Source: Phenylobacterium sp. | GTDB lineage: Bacteria > Pseudomonadota > Alphaproteobacteria > Caulobacterales > Caulobacteraceae | Direction of reading: 5' to 3' | Assembly: GCF_004297125.1 (NCBI RefSeq) | Contig: NZ_SCVD01000028.1 | Coordinates: 1 to 64,000 of the forward strand | DNA: 64,000 nt | The notes under the pieces: generated by a model | Told to the model about the DNA's origin: nothing | What the model saw: the letters and a program-made list of their open reading frames with translations, nothing else | Database searches by the model: none | Translations under genes and position numbers: made by a program | In this document: positions 42,001-51,061 of the stretch, piece after piece | How the letters are laid out: each line of letters begins with the position of its first letter | Numbering within the stretch: the first letter of the stretch is position 1

Positions 42001-45000
42001 TCCCCAGCGCGCCCACCGGAGCTCGCAGCTCCGGGGTGGCGTAGATCACATGGCCCGCCAGCCGCTGGAACAGGGCCGCTTCGCCGCGGTCGGCGCCGAG
42101 GTGATGCAGTTGGACCAGCGCCTGGGTCCACGCCAGGTTCGCGGCCCGGTCGAAGGCGGCGGGGTCATGGTGCTTGTCGATGAGGTCCAGAAGGGCCTTC
42201 CGCGAGCTTGCAGCAAGGGTCCAGAACGAGATCCGCGCCGTCGCCCCGGGCGCGATGCGCACCCGCCGTCGAAGCGCGAAGGCCGGATCGAGAACCGTGC
42301 CTGTCGCGCCCCCGAGGGCGACGCCGTCGATGACACGCTGGGGCGCGCGGATATCGTGGCCGCGGCCGAGGATCTGCGCGCGGTCCGTGCTGAATTCCGG
42401 CCTCCCGACGGACTCGCCTTCAAGCACCGCGACTTGGCCCACCCAGACCTCGGGATCGCCCTGGGACCGCCGACGGCGGGTCGCCAGCAGGGCGCCGAGG
42501 GCGGGGAGGTGCTCCGTCACCACGAACAGCTTCGAGAAGGCCGGATGCGCGGCGTCCGCGGCCTGAGGCGCCAGCGCTAGCTCGGCATAGGAGGTGACGT
42601 CGATCTCGCGCGCGCCGAAGCCGCGGTTGGTGATCGAGACCCGCCGGACCTCCGCGTCGTCCTCAGCGGAGACCAGCACATCCAGGGCGGTTATCAGCGA
42701 GCCGTCGCGGCGGACGATCTCGCAACGATCCTCGTTGAAGGTGACATGGTAGTCGTCCGGCTCGGCGCCTGTCGGCTGATAGCCAGCCGACCACACCGCG
42801 CCCGATCGGACGTCGCGAAGGAAGATGTGCGAGCCCAATGCGTCGCAGGTGGGGTCCTCGCGCCAGCGGGTGACCGCAACGTCCCCCCAACGACTGTAGC
42901 CGGACCCCGCCGCCGTCAGCATCACGCTGTAGCTGCCGTTCGAGAGGACGTGAACGGCGGGCGTGGGCGTGTGGGGGCTGAGGAACCGCCGCGCGCCGGA
43001 CCCCTCCACCGCGTTGGCATGCACGGTGAACCTCTTCCGCGCGATCCAAGGCTGGCTGATGACCACCTCGCGCGGCATCCGCTCCTCAAGCAGCAGCTCG
43101 GTGGCCTGGACCATGGGCTCGGCATGGAATCGCGCCTGCATGAGGCCCTCGGAGAGCGCGTTGGCGATCGCCACGATCGTCATCCCCTGGTGGTGGGCCA
43201 TAAAGGCGCGCACCAGTGCGTAGCGCTGCCCGTCGGGGACGCGTGCGGGTGTGTAGTCCAGCGCCTCGTAGAACCCGTAGCGGCCGCGCGCGCCCAGCGC
43301 TTCGAGTTGCTCCAGGTTCCGCGCCGCCGCCTTCGGGTCGACCATCGCGGCCAACGCGGTCGCATAGGGCGCCACCACCACGTGGTCGTCGAGGCCACGC
43401 TTCAGGCCCAGGCTGGGTACGCCGAAGCTCAGGTACTGGTAGGTGAATTCGAGGTCGCGGGCGTTGTAGGCCGACTCCGACATGCCCCACGGCACCTGGA
43501 GGTCGGCGGCGTACTCGACCTGCCGGCGCACGACCAGATGGTCGGTCCGGTCCACCAGGCTGCCCGGCGGCGCCCGCATGACCAGCGACGGCATCAGGTA
43601 CTCAAACATCGAGCCCGACCAGGAGATCAGCGCCGCGCCGTGCGCCACCGGCGTCACCGCGTGGCCCAGCCGGAACCAGTGTCGCGCCGGAGCGTCGCCC
43701 TTGGCGATGGCGAAGAAGCTGGCGAGCCGCGCCTCGGAGCCCAGGAGGTCGTAGCAGTTCGAATCGAGTTCGCCCTCGGCGGCCCGGTAGCCGATCGAAA
43801 GCAGCATCCGGTCGGGGTCCAGCAGGAAACTGAAATCCATCTCCAGCGCCATCCGGCGCGCCGTCTCGGCGATGGCCGCCAGCCGATCCGCGACGGGAAC
43901 CTCGAAATCGCGCCGATGGCTTGCGATCGCGCCGCCGACGGCCTGGGCCCAGAACAGAAGGTCCGCGCCGGTCGCGTCGCCCCGGTCGATCGACACCGCC
44001 TGGGCGGCGTCGGCAAGCCGCGCCGCCTGCGCGGCGAGCCCCGCCCATCGGCCGGCGGTTACGGGGCCGGCCGCGCCCGCCGCTTCCAGCGCCTCACGCA
44101 TCCGGTCGAACTCGCCCTCGAAGCGTCGCCACGTGGCGACACCCGCCGAGGCCCGGCGCGGTGCGTCGGCCTCGTCTTCCAGGACGCCGAGCGCGTCGGC
44201 GACCCCGGCGAGCCCCTGCACGCCATCGAGCGGCGCCGCCGACCACTGCTGCGCCGCATTGGCCAGCGCGATCAGGTGGCCGGCGAGATTCCCGCTGTCG
44301 ACGGACGAGACGTACGGCGGGTCCAGCGGCCGCAGGTCCTGGGTGGCGTACCAGTTGTAGAAGTGACCCCGGAAGCGGGCCATGCGGCCCATGGTCGACA
44401 GGGTCGCTTCCAGGCGCTCGGCGGCCTCGGCGGTTCCCAGCCAGCCGCAGTCGCGCGCCACCGCCACCGAGAGCAGGTAGAGGCCGATGTTGGTCGGCGA
44501 CGTGCGGTGAGCGACCGCCTCGGGATCCTCCTGGAAGTTGTCGGGCGGCAGCATGTTGTCCGCCGCCGTCACGAAGGCCTCGAAGAACCGCCAGGTCCGG
44601 CGCGCGGTCAGCCGCAGCCGCCGCAGGTCGGCCTGGGAGGGCGGGAACCGGCCCGCCGGCGGCGGCGGCCGGCTCGCCAGCAGGGCCACGGCCGGCGATG
44701 CGATCCACGCGGCGATGAAGGGCGCGGCCACCGCCCACCCATCGGCCCGGGCGAGCCCGACGAGCCCCAGCGTCGCCAGGCCGAGCGCGACCGCCGGCGC
44801 CATGCGGCGGTAGAAGCTGGGGAGGTCGAGGCGAAGGCCCGCGGCGGCCTGGGCCGCCGGAACCCACTCGAGCAGGCGCCGACGCGAGACGAGCAGCCGC
44901 CATAGCGTGCGCGTGATCGCGTCGCCCATCAGCCATGCCTGGTGCGCCAGCAGGGTGGTCACGAGCGCGGCCTGGACGAGGGCAAGGCGCAGGTCGACCT

Positions 45001-47650
45001 CCAGGCCGTGGAGACGGGCCCGGAGCGGGACGCCCGGGCGGCGGCGGGCCAGCGAGGCGGCGACCGGGATGAGAGGCGGCAGCGCGAAGGTGAGCAGGAC
45101 GAAGAGGGTCCAGAGGGCTGCGCCCGGCAGGGGCAAAAGCCAGCCGGCCCATAGGCTGGCCAGGCTCATGCCGGGTGACAGCGTCCGGCGCAGGTTGTCG
45201 ACCATCTTCCAGCGCCCGATCGCCGGGACCGGCGACGAGGCGCGGCCCGGCGCCGGCGGCAACCCGAGGATCCAGGGCAGGAGCTGCCAGTCGCCCCGCG
45301 CCCACCGGTGGTGGCGCGCCGAGGAGACGTCGTAGCGGTCGGGGAAGTCCTCCACGACCTCCACGTCCGAGGCGAGACCAGCCCGCGCGAAGATCCCCTC
45401 GAAGAGGTCGTGGCTGAGCAGGGTCGAGTCGGGGATGCGGCCGCGCAGGGCCGCCTCGAACGCATCGACGTCGTAGATGCCCTTGCCCGCGAAGGAGCCT
45501 TCGCCGAACAGGTCCTGGTACACGTCGGAGACGGCGGCGGCGTAGGGATCGATCCCCCCGATGCTGGAAAAGACGCGCCGAAACACCGAGCCCTCGCCGG
45601 CCGTGGGCAAGGCCGGGGTGATCCGCGGCTGCAGGACCGCATAGCCCTCCGTCACACAGCCGGACGCCGCATCCAGGTGGGGGCGGTTGAGCGGATGGGC
45701 CATCTTCCCGATGAGCCGACGAACCGTCTCGCGGGGCAGTTTGGTGTCGGCGTCGAGGGTGACGACATAGCGGACGGCCCGCGGAACGACCTGGTTCGCG
45801 ACCGGGAGGAAGGTGGTGTCGCGCGCGTCGCGCAGCAGGCGGTTGAGTTCATGCAGCTTGCCGCGCTTGCGCTCCCACCCCATCCAGGAGGCCTCGCTCT
45901 CGCTCCACACCCGCCGCCTGTGCAACAGCAGGAAGCGGTCCCCGCCGGGCGCCGCACCGTGCTTGCGGTTCAGGCGGGCGATGCCCTCCGCGGCGGCGCG
46001 AAGGAGCGCGCCGTCAGCCTCCGCCTGCTCGCTCCCCGCGTCGCCCCAATCGGACAGCAGGGCGAAATGCAGATGACCCTCCGGGCTGGAGAGGTAGTGG
46101 ATCTCCAGGCGCTCGACATGCGCCTCCACGTCCGCCGCGTCGGTGAGGAGCACCGGGACCGCGACCAGGGTCCGCAGCCTCTGCGGCACGCCCCCCTTCA
46201 GCTCCAGGGCCGGAAGCGGGACGGCGCGAAAGCCGCGGGTGACGCCTCGGTTCACGAGGGCGACGGCCGCATCCAGCGCCGGGAAGGCGCCCAGGACCCC
46301 AAGGACGACGAGCCAGATCGCGCCGGTCCCCTGGACGAGCAGCCCGCCCAAGGGCAACGCCAGCAGCAGCGCGGTGGCCGCCAGGATCGCCCCGACGTAC
46401 GCCCCGATGCCGAGCCCGCGCACAGCGCGGCCAGGCCAGGTGCGGACGGGCGCCCGAAACCCGATCGAGGCCTCGAAATCGTTCCGCCCGGCCGCCACAA
46501 GGTAGTAGCCCGGGTCGCAGCGACGGCCCTCGCCCGAGATGTCGTCCACCGCACGGATCGCCTGGACGAGCCGCCGCGCCACGTCCAGCTCGCTGCGCCC
46601 CGAGCCCCGGGCCAGATCCTCGATGGCGGTGCGGTAGAGGTTGCGGGTCGGAAAATCCATGTCGGCGAAGGCGCTGCCGGCCTTCAGGACGTCGTCCACG
46701 AGGCTGACGCGCTCAACCTGCTCGGACCAATCCACGTCCGAAATCAGGCGCAGGCTGGTGACGATGTTGCGCACCGTGCCGCTGGCGGCCACCTGCCTCT
46801 GCTGCTCGTCGCGGATCACCTGGTCCGCGCCGACGCCCCGCCGTGACAGCTGTGCGTCCAGCCAGGTCAGCGCCGGTGCGCCGGCCCCGTCGTCTTCGCG
46901 GAGCCGCTGATGCATCTGGACCGCAAACGCATCGGCCAGCGGGGCACGCTCGTACGGACCCAGCACGCCTTCGCTGGCCTCGACGGGCCGGTCGCCGACC
47001 CCAAGCATGCGGTTGCAGCAATCGTCGGCCTCGGCGCGGGCGGCGCGGCTGATCATGATGCGCTCGGCGATCCGCCGCAGGTTCTCGATGAGGACGATCC
47101 GAAGCGTGATGGCGACGGCCCAGAGCTCGCCGATCGTAAGCGGCTGCACCTCCTGATACGCGTGCAGAAACCGGCAGAGCAGGTCCGGATCGAAGCGGCT
47201 GTCGGTGTGGGCCACGAACGCCCAGGCGATCCCGAACACGCGAGGGTGGCCGGCGAGGTGGCCGTGCACGATCTTCGGAAGCTCGCGGTAGTAGCTGGCC
47301 GGAAGATCGAGCCGGACTTCCCGGATCTGCTTCTCGACCAGGTGGAAGTTGTCGATCAGCCACTCCGCTGCGGGCGTGATGCTGGCGCCGTCGTCGAGCG
47401 CCTGGACGGTGTCGCGGTAGGCTTCCAGGAGCAGGGCCTGGTTCTCGGCCAGGCGCCGGACCAGGGGTTGGCCGCGGCCCTTCCGTCCGAGGCCCTGGGC
47501 TTCCGCCAGGCTGCGGGCATGCGCCTCCAGGCGCTCGATGCTGAACAACTCGTCCCGGACGGGGGCCGCGTCATCCCAGGCGGACCGCGTTCGCCCCCCC
47601 CGCCGGTGGAGCCCGGTCAGGAACGGCGTCTTCCTGCGGCGGGCCAGCAC
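39092..47650 (-). CDS. ndvB: Cyclic beta-1,2-glucan synthase (Cgs/NdvB type)
   Basis: Giant inner-membrane enzyme, 2852 aa from GTG 47650 (SD GAGG seven bases before); an ATG at 47719 would run into the regulatory box. Domain order: N-terminal region, helices at about 430-480, glycosyltransferase domain (LDADTKLPRETVRRLIG, DIGVE-like EVVEDFPDRYDV, HHRWARGDWQLLPW), more helices, then two beta-sandwich/GH94 modules and the phosphorylase catalytic part with LIGGGDWNDGMNRVG. It builds, elongates and cyclises beta-1,2-glucan from UDP-glucose. The size matches Brucella Cgs. Periplasmic cyclic glucans help osmotic adaptation. Its neighbourhood with stress genes is notable, as is the box at its 5' end. 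Confidence 0.95.
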   Translation of the reverse strand: MLARRRKTPFLTGLHRRGGRTRSAWDDAAPVRDELFSIERLEAHARSLAEAQGLGRKGRGQPLVRRLAENQALLLEAYRDTVQALDDGASITPAAEWLIDNFHLVEKQIREVRLDLPASYYRELPKIVHGHLAGHPRVFGIAWAFVAHTDSRFDPDLLCRFLHAYQEVQPLTIGELWAVAITLRIVLIENLRRIAERIMISRAARAEADDCCNRMLGVGDRPVEASEGVLGPYERAPLADAFAVQMHQRLREDDGAGAPALTWLDAQLSRRGVGADQVIRDEQQRQVAASGTVRNIVTSLRLISDVDWSEQVERVSLVDDVLKAGSAFADMDFPTRNLYRTAIEDLARGSGRSELDVARRLVQAIRAVDDISGEGRRCDPGYYLVAAGRNDFEASIGFRAPVRTWPGRAVRGLGIGAYVGAILAATALLLALPLGGLLVQGTGAIWLVVLGVLGAFPALDAAVALVNRGVTRGFRAVPLPALELKGGVPQRLRTLVAVPVLLTDAADVEAHVERLEIHYLSSPEGHLHFALLSDWGDAGSEQAEADGALLRAAAEGIARLNRKHGAAPGGDRFLLLHRRRVWSESEASWMGWERKRGKLHELNRLLRDARDTTFLPVANQVVPRAVRYVVTLDADTKLPRETVRRLIGKMAHPLNRPHLDAASGCVTEGYAVLQPRITPALPTAGEGSVFRRVFSSIGGIDPYAAAVSDVYQDLFGEGSFAGKGIYDVDAFEAALRGRIPDSTLLSHDLFEGIFARAGLASDVEVVEDFPDRYDVSSARHHRWARGDWQLLPWILGLPPAPGRASSPVPAIGRWKMVDNLRRTLSPGMSLASLWAGWLLPLPGAALWTLFVLLTFALPPLIPVAASLARRRPGVPLRARLHGLEVDLRLALVQAALVTTLLAHQAWLMGDAITRTLWRLLVSRRRLLEWVPAAQAAAGLRLDLPSFYRRMAPAVALGLATLGLVGLARADGWAVAAPFIAAWIASPAVALLASRPPPPAGRFPPSQADLRRLRLTARRTWRFFEAFVTAADNMLPPDNFQEDPEAVAHRTSPTNIGLYLLSVAVARDCGWLGTAEAAERLEATLSTMGRMARFRGHFYNWYATQDLRPLDPPYVSSVDSGNLAGHLIALANAAQQWSAAPLDGVQGLAGVADALGVLEDEADAPRRASAGVATWRRFEGEFDRMREALEAAGAAGPVTAGRWAGLAAQAARLADAAQAVSIDRGDATGADLLFWAQAVGGAIASHRRDFEVPVADRLAAIAETARRMALEMDFSFLLDPDRMLLSIGYRAAEGELDSNCYDLLGSEARLASFFAIAKGDAPARHWFRLGHAVTPVAHGAALISWSGSMFEYLMPSLVMRAPPGSLVDRTDHLVVRRQVEYAADLQVPWGMSESAYNARDLEFTYQYLSFGVPSLGLKRGLDDHVVVAPYATALAAMVDPKAAARNLEQLEALGARGRYGFYEALDYTPARVPDGQRYALVRAFMAHHQGMTIVAIANALSEGLMQARFHAEPMVQATELLLEERMPREVVISQPWIARKRFTVHANAVEGSGARRFLSPHTPTPAVHVLSNGSYSVMLTAAGSGYSRWGDVAVTRWREDPTCDALGSHIFLRDVRSGAVWSAGYQPTGAEPDDYHVTFNEDRCEIVRRDGSLITALDVLVSAEDDAEVRRVSITNRGFGAREIDVTSYAELALAPQAADAAHPAFSKLFVVTEHLPALGALLATRRRRSQGDPEVWVGQVAVLEGESVGRPEFSTDRAQILGRGHDIRAPQRVIDGVALGGATGTVLDPAFALRRRVRIAPGATARISFWTLAASSRKALLDLIDKHHDPAAFDRAANLAWTQALVQLHHLGADRGEAALFQRLAGHVIYATPELRAPVGALGRDAGGQPGLWRVGISGDLPIVLLRIADTHELGLARQLVKASEYWRAKGLAFDLVLLNERGTSYVQDLQVALEALVRAGQAHGDHGPAGRTMVLRADLVAPETRDLIAAVARVVLAGQAGSLSEQLDRVSEAGAPSLGAVRRRPVAVETSVTPTPQLEFFNGLGGFADDGREYVTVLTPGQVTPAPWINVIANPGFGFQVSTDGAGFTWARNSREHQLTPWSNDPVADPTGEALFLRDEETGELWCPTATPIRQETESYVARHGRGYSRFEHSSHGLDLELLQFVPLSDPVKVSRLRLRNTSGRARRLSVTGYVEWALGASRAAVAPFTITSADPVTGAILARNTWNPAFGAPVAFADLGGRQASWTGDRREFIGRNGALAAPAALVARGPLSGALGAGLDPCAALQAMIELPPGGTCEVLFLLGEGKDDAEAQALIARYRNADLEAVLAAVRKHWDRILGAVQVTTPDRSMDVMLNGWLLYQTLACRIWARSAFYQASGAYGFRDQLQDSMALVATEPSIMREHLLKVAARQFVEGDVQHWWLPHSGQGVRTRISDDRVWLAYGAAHYVTTAGDEGVLGEMVPFLEGAPLEAGEAERFFQPVVAKETASLYEHCARALDHSLDLGGHSLPLIGGGDWNDGMNRVGERGLGESVWLGWLLHSALSAFIPLAHARGDHARARSWQAHAEALAAALERHAWDGEWYRRGWFDDGAPLGSAASDECRIDSIAQSWAVLSGVAAPERAAMAMAAVERDLILEDEKLALLFTPAFDRTPLDPGYIKAYPPGLRENGGQYTHAAAWAVMALAALGEGDRAGALFAMLNPINHTRDRTAVHRYKVEPYVMAADVYAAPGHVGRGGWTWYTGSAAWMQRAGIESILGLRREGDVLVVDPCIPKDWPGFSVRLRHGASVYAIEVRNPAGVAHGVQSAELDGEPLAAAPLHLRLKDDGQAHRMTVRLGEPAAPDPQAVGP

Positions 47651-47718
47651 CTGCGCACCTCTTTCGGCTTGACGGGATTGTCCGCATCGCACCGGACCGC
47701 GCCTGCCGGCCTTCCGCA

Positions 47719-47732
47719 TTGACCGAGGTCAA
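47719..47732. promoter_or_regulatory. FNR/FixK-type box between divergent genes
   Basis: Exact TTGACCGAGGTCAA. It lies 68 bases from GTG 47650 (glucan synthase) and 63 bases from ATG 47796, so it may serve both. Confidence 0.65.
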
Positions 47733-47795
47733 TGTCGCTGCCCGCGTCCCGGTGTCGGGTCGTGGCGTCGTGCATCGCGACGAAGGACCGATCCG

Positions 47796-48581
47796 ATGAA
47801 ACGCACAGTCTCCGCCATGCTCGCGCTCACGCTCCTGAGCGGCCCCGCCGCCGTGGCGCAACCCAGCTACCCGGACAGGTCCGACCAAGGGGGTTACCGC
47901 GGCGACGCTGGCCCGCGCTATTCGCGCGGCGACCGGCTACCGGACCCGTATCGCCAGCGCCTCCAGGTGGTGACCGACTGGAAGCAGCGCGGCCTGCGCA
48001 AGCCTCCGAAGGGTTACCAATGGGTCGCCAACCCGCGCGGCGACCTCTTCCTCGCCTCGAAAGCCACCGGAGTGATCGCCCAGAGCGCCTATCGCGACGA
48101 GCGCGACCGCGAGTGGAGTCAGCGCTACTCCCGCACCTATTCCTACAACGACGACGCCTATTACCGGGAGTGTCGCGAGTCGAAGGACCCGGCCGGCGTC
48201 ATCATCGGCGCGCTGATCGGCGGCCTCCTCGGCAACGCCGCCGGACGCGACGGCAGCCGCGCGGGCGCGACCATGGCCGGCGTGATCCTCGGCGGAGCGG
48301 TGGGCGCAGCCCTGACCAAGGACCTCGACTGCGACGACCGGAGCTACGCCTACAAGGCCTATTACAATGGCTTCAATTCCGACCGTCCGGGCAGCCGCCA
48401 CCAATGGCGCAACCCCGGCAACGACCACCGCGGCGAGGTGCGGATCGGCAACTACTACAATGACCCGCGCGGCTTCCGGTGCGCCGACTTCACCCAGGTC
48501 ACCACCATCGCGGGCCGGACCCAGACGACGCGCGGCCGCGCCTGCCGCCAGCCGGACGGGTCCTGGGCGGTGGTCGGCTGA
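47796..48581 (+). CDS. Exported RcnB-like/glycine-zipper 2TM protein
   Basis: A 261-aa exported protein. The signal peptide (about 20 residues) ends in AVAQ. Then comes a Tyr/Arg/Gly-rich stretch, an RcnB-type region (RLPDPYRQRLQVVTDWKQRG, KPPKGYQWV) and a glycine-zipper 2TM region (GVIIGALIGGLLGNAAGRDG, GVILGGAVGAALTKD), ending in a Cys-containing beta-rich tail. Such proteins attach to or pass through the outer membrane; RcnB homologues affect nickel/cobalt homeostasis, but the role here is open. Contains five Cys (in CRESKD, DCDD, FRCAD, RACR) able to form disulfides. The box at 47719 is 63 bases upstream. Confidence 0.82.
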   Translation: MKRTVSAMLALTLLSGPAAVAQPSYPDRSDQGGYRGDAGPRYSRGDRLPDPYRQRLQVVTDWKQRGLRKPPKGYQWVANPRGDLFLASKATGVIAQSAYRDERDREWSQRYSRTYSYNDDAYYRECRESKDPAGVIIGALIGGLLGNAAGRDGSRAGATMAGVILGGAVGAALTKDLDCDDRSYAYKAYYNGFNSDRPGSRHQWRNPGNDHRGEVRIGNYYNDPRGFRCADFTQVTTIAGRTQTTRGRACRQPDGSWAVVG

Positions 48582-48739
48582 CTTGGAGCGAGGCGCGTGG
48601 ATGACGCCCTGCCCCTTTCGACCCTGACCAGTCGTTCGAGACGAAGGCCGTCGCGGGCCGGCTTCTTCAGCTTGTCGACGGCGCCGTCCAGGACGAAGCG
48701 TCCACGCCCGCACCCGGCCAGTCCCGGCGGCGACCTCTC

Positions 48740-48753
48740 TTGACTAAGCACAA
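48740..48753. promoter_or_regulatory. FNR/FixK-type box, one mismatch, before BON gene
   Basis: TTGACTAAGCACAA, one mismatch to TTGA-N6-TCAA, 52 bases before ATG 48806. A TTG inside this box opens the same frame but cannot be the start if the box is used. The 220 bases before it (48582-48805) hold no gene I can support. Confidence 0.45.
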
Positions 48754-48805
48754 TGCGGGGTCCGCTGGACGGACAACTCTCCATGGCGGAACAAGGGAGG
48801 TCGAG

Positions 48806-49261
48806 ATGGACGCCAGGACGCTTCAGGAGATCGTCGAGATCCAGGTGGAGCGCCTGAGTGGCGGCGCGCCGATCTGCGCCACCGTCTTCGAGGGCGTGGT
48901 CACCCTGACCGGCGCCGTTCAGAACGACATGCGTCGGCTCATGATCGAACAGGAGTTGCTGCGGCTGCCCGAAGTGCTGGACGTCCACAACCATCTCCAT
49001 GTGCCGACGCACGCAGGCGACCTCCGGACCCAGCTTCTGGCGCTGCTGGAGCGGGAAGGGGTGGCGATCGCCGGGGTCAGGATCGAGGCCGCGGATGGAG
49101 CGGTCGCGCTGTCGGGCCAGGCGACCAGCTGGTTCGACCGCGACGCCATCGAGCGGCTGGCCTGGACATTGCCGGGCGTCCGATCGGTCGAGAACCGCGT
49201 CGGCCTTCCCCCGGGCGCGGTGGAACCGGATGGCGAAGGCGTCGAGATCTCCCAGGTCTAG
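48806..49261 (+). CDS. BON-domain protein, two repeats
   Basis: A 151-aa protein with two BON repeats: QEIVEIQVERLSGGAPICATVF-EGVVTLTGAVQND and DLRTQLLALLEREGVAIAGVRIEAADGAVALSGQATSWFDRDAIERLAW. No signal peptide. GGGAGG five bases before the ATG decides the start. Related to, but shorter and more divergent than, the BON proteins at 36220 and 54531, whose third repeat it resembles best (WFxRDxIERxAW). It converges with the phosphoribosyltransferase, overlapping at CTAG. Confidence 0.85.
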   Translation: MDARTLQEIVEIQVERLSGGAPICATVFEGVVTLTGAVQNDMRRLMIEQELLRLPEVLDVHNHLHVPTHAGDLRTQLLALLEREGVAIAGVRIEAADGAVALSGQATSWFDRDAIERLAWTLPGVRSVENRVGLPPGAVEPDGEGVEISQV

Positions 49262-49932
49262 CGTCCGGCCGAGGCAGCCATCCGATCATCGGGCGGAAAA
49301 CGCGCCAGAATCCCGGTCACCTCATCGTCGGCGAGCTGGCGGAAGTCGGCATAGTAGAATCCGATCGAACCGAATGCTGGGTAGGCCTCCAGGCAGACCA
49401 CCTCGTCGGCTTCTGCCCGCAGTTCGGCGAGCGTGTCGGTCGGCGCCACCGGCACGGCCAACACCAGCTTCGCCGGGCCCCGCCGGCGAACGGCGCGCAA
49501 GGCGGCGCGGGTCGTGGCGCCGGTGGCCACACCATCGTCCACCACGATGGCGACGCGGCCGGCCAGCTCGGCCCTCGGGCGGTCGCCGAGGTAAGCTTCG
49601 CGCCGGCGTTCGATCTCCTGGAGCTGTCCAGCGCGGACGGCGTCGAAGCTCGCGTCGTCCACCCCAAGCATCGCGATGACGTCTTCGTTTCGTACGGTGC
49701 AGGGCTGCCCCGCAGCGTCCGCCACAGCGCCCATGGCCAGTTCCTCGTGAAAGGGCGCGCCGATCTTTCGGACTAGGACCAGATCGAGGGGCGCATCGAG
49801 CGCCGCGGCGACCTCGGCCGCCACGGGGACACCACCCCGGGGCAGCGCCAGCACCACGACGTCGCGACCCCTATAGCCGACGAGCGCCGCCGCCAGACGC
49901 TGACCGGCCACGCCGCGATCCCTGAAGGGCAT
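49258..49932 (-). CDS. Phosphoribosyltransferase-domain protein
   Basis: A 224-aa type I PRTase. The PRPP loop is AIVVDDGVATGATTRAALRAV; an N-terminal FRDRGVAGQRLAAAL and VVLALPRGGVPVAAEVAAAL are typical of the predicted phosphoribosyltransferases found in FNR/stress-type islands. The substrate base is unknown; the family is fairly distinct from purine/pyrimidine salvage enzymes. The start ATG 49932 after GGAGG lies 46 bases from the box at 49979, which also faces the DUF2267 gene, forming a divergent control region. Confidence 0.88.
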   Translation of the reverse strand: MPFRDRGVAGQRLAAALVGYRGRDVVVLALPRGGVPVAAEVAAALDAPLDLVLVRKIGAPFHEELAMGAVADAAGQPCTVRNEDVIAMLGVDDASFDAVRAGQLQEIERRREAYLGDRPRAELAGRVAIVVDDGVATGATTRAALRAVRRRGPAKLVLAVPVAPTDTLAELRAEADEVVCLEAYPAFGSIGFYYADFRQLADDEVTGILARFPPDDRMAASAGR

Positions 49933-49978
49933 GGGCGATCCTCCAGCAGCAGACTGCGCCTCCGGCCCGGCCGCCGTC

Positions 49979-49992
49979 TTGACCCAAGTCAA
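49979..49992. promoter_or_regulatory. FNR/FixK-type box between divergent PRTase and DUF2267 genes
   Basis: Exact TTGACCCAAGTCAA, 46 bases from ATG 49932 and 50 bases from ATG 50043; a single symmetric site can activate both. Confidence 0.72.
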
Positions 49993-50042
49993 CGCGCCGC
50001 CGCCTCATCGGCGCATCGTCGACGCGCACCAGGAGAACGGTC

Positions 50043-50477
50043 ATGAGCACCGGCCTTTCCGCCTTCGACACCACCGTCCAGGAAACCAATCTTTGGCTGA
50101 AGGACGTCGAAAGGCGCCTGCCGCCCTGCGGCCGCCAGGAGGCCTATGCCGCCTTGCGGGCCGTCCTGCACGTGCTCCGCGACCGCCTGCCGGTGGACGC
50201 GGTGCTCGGCGTCTCCGCGCAGCTCCCGATGCTGTTGCGCGGGGTGTTCCTGGAAGGCTGGCGGCCCGCCGCCGGACCGACGGACATCCGCGACCCACAG
50301 ATCTTCGCCGGCGAGGTGGCGGAACGCCTCGGGCCGACATTCCCCTGCCTGCCGAACGAGACCGCGGCGGCGGTGTTCGCCGTCCTGGCCGAGCAGCTCG
50401 ACGCCGGCGAAGTCCTGAAGCTCGAGCACTACCTCCCACGGCGGCTCCGCAGCTTCTTCCCCGCGCAACCCGCCTGA
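50043..50477 (+). CDS. DUF2267 protein
   Basis: A 144-aa protein of the DUF2267 family, all-helical. Conserved text FDTTVQETNLWLKDVERRLPPCGRQEAYAALRAVLHVLRDRLPVDAVLGVSAQLPMLLRGVFLEGW is diagnostic. Function unknown, but homologues recur in dormancy/low-oxygen regulons. GGAGAA precedes ATG. A short intergenic gap of 27 bases separates it from the host-attachment gene. Confidence 0.88.
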   Translation: MSTGLSAFDTTVQETNLWLKDVERRLPPCGRQEAYAALRAVLHVLRDRLPVDAVLGVSAQLPMLLRGVFLEGWRPAAGPTDIRDPQIFAGEVAERLGPTFPCLPNETAAAVFAVLAEQLDAGEVLKLEHYLPRRLRSFFPAQPA

Positions 50478-50504
50478 GCGGCGACTCAACTCAACGGTGG
50501 CGAC

Positions 50505-50960
50505 ATGTCCCGCAAGCTCCTCTTCGTCCTGGCCGACGGCGGTCGCGTCCGCTTCGTGGAACGGTCTCCGTCCAGCGGCCACTTCGTGACCTTCGAGGAT
50601 GTCGACCGCACCCAGGCGCTGTCCCAGCTTCGGACCGAGCTTAGGGCCAGTCCCCCGGCGCGCACCCACGCCAGCGCCTCGCCGCGCCGCTCGGCGGTCG
50701 GCCAGGAAGACTACGTCCGGCCGGCGAAGGAGGCCTTCATGGCCGAGGTGGCCGCCCGCGCCGTGGCGCTGGTCCGCGAGCGCAAGCTCGACGGGGTCTT
50801 CCTGGCCGCGCCGCCGCAACTGATCGGGCCGCTGCGAGCCCACCTCGACGGCGCGGCGCCGATGGCCGGCGCGATCCGCAAGGACCTGACGAAAGTCCCG
50901 GACCATGAACTCGGCGCCTGGCTGAACGAGGCGCACACGAGCCTGCCCCTGTCGATCTGA
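50505..50960 (+). CDS. Host attachment protein (eRF1-like fold, Host_attach)
   Basis: A 151-aa protein of the host attachment protein family. Typical start LLFVLADGGRVRFVERS and conserved AFMAEVAARAVALVRERKLDGVFLAAPPQLIGPLRAHL, ending in KDLTKVPDHELGAWL. First named from Agrobacterium attachment mutants; homology is to the peptide-release factor/Pelota middle domain, so ribosome-related or nucleotide-binding roles are debated. It follows DUF2267 on the same strand and likely shares its promoter. Confidence 0.88.
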   Translation: MSRKLLFVLADGGRVRFVERSPSSGHFVTFEDVDRTQALSQLRTELRASPPARTHASASPRRSAVGQEDYVRPAKEAFMAEVAARAVALVRERKLDGVFLAAPPQLIGPLRAHLDGAAPMAGAIRKDLTKVPDHELGAWLNEAHTSLPLSI

Positions 50961-50986
50961 CGCCTGCGCCAGGATTCACCACGTTC

Positions 50987-51000
50987 TTGACGCCGATCAA
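50987..51000. promoter_or_regulatory. FNR/FixK-type box before the second Hsp20
   Basis: Exact TTGACGCCGATCAA, 61 bases upstream of ATG 51062. Confidence 0.7.
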
Positions 51001-51061
51001 GACCGCAGGCGCGCGGCCGTGCTGATCTGAGGCCGACGTCCACCCCCAAAGGAACCAGGCC

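Noticed and set aside
39062..42580. Long open frame on the plus strand (over 1100 codons) opposite the cyclic glucan synthase
   Set aside because: It is antisense to a gene with clear domains, has no SD or recognisable protein text, and such long antisense frames are normal in GC-rich DNA.
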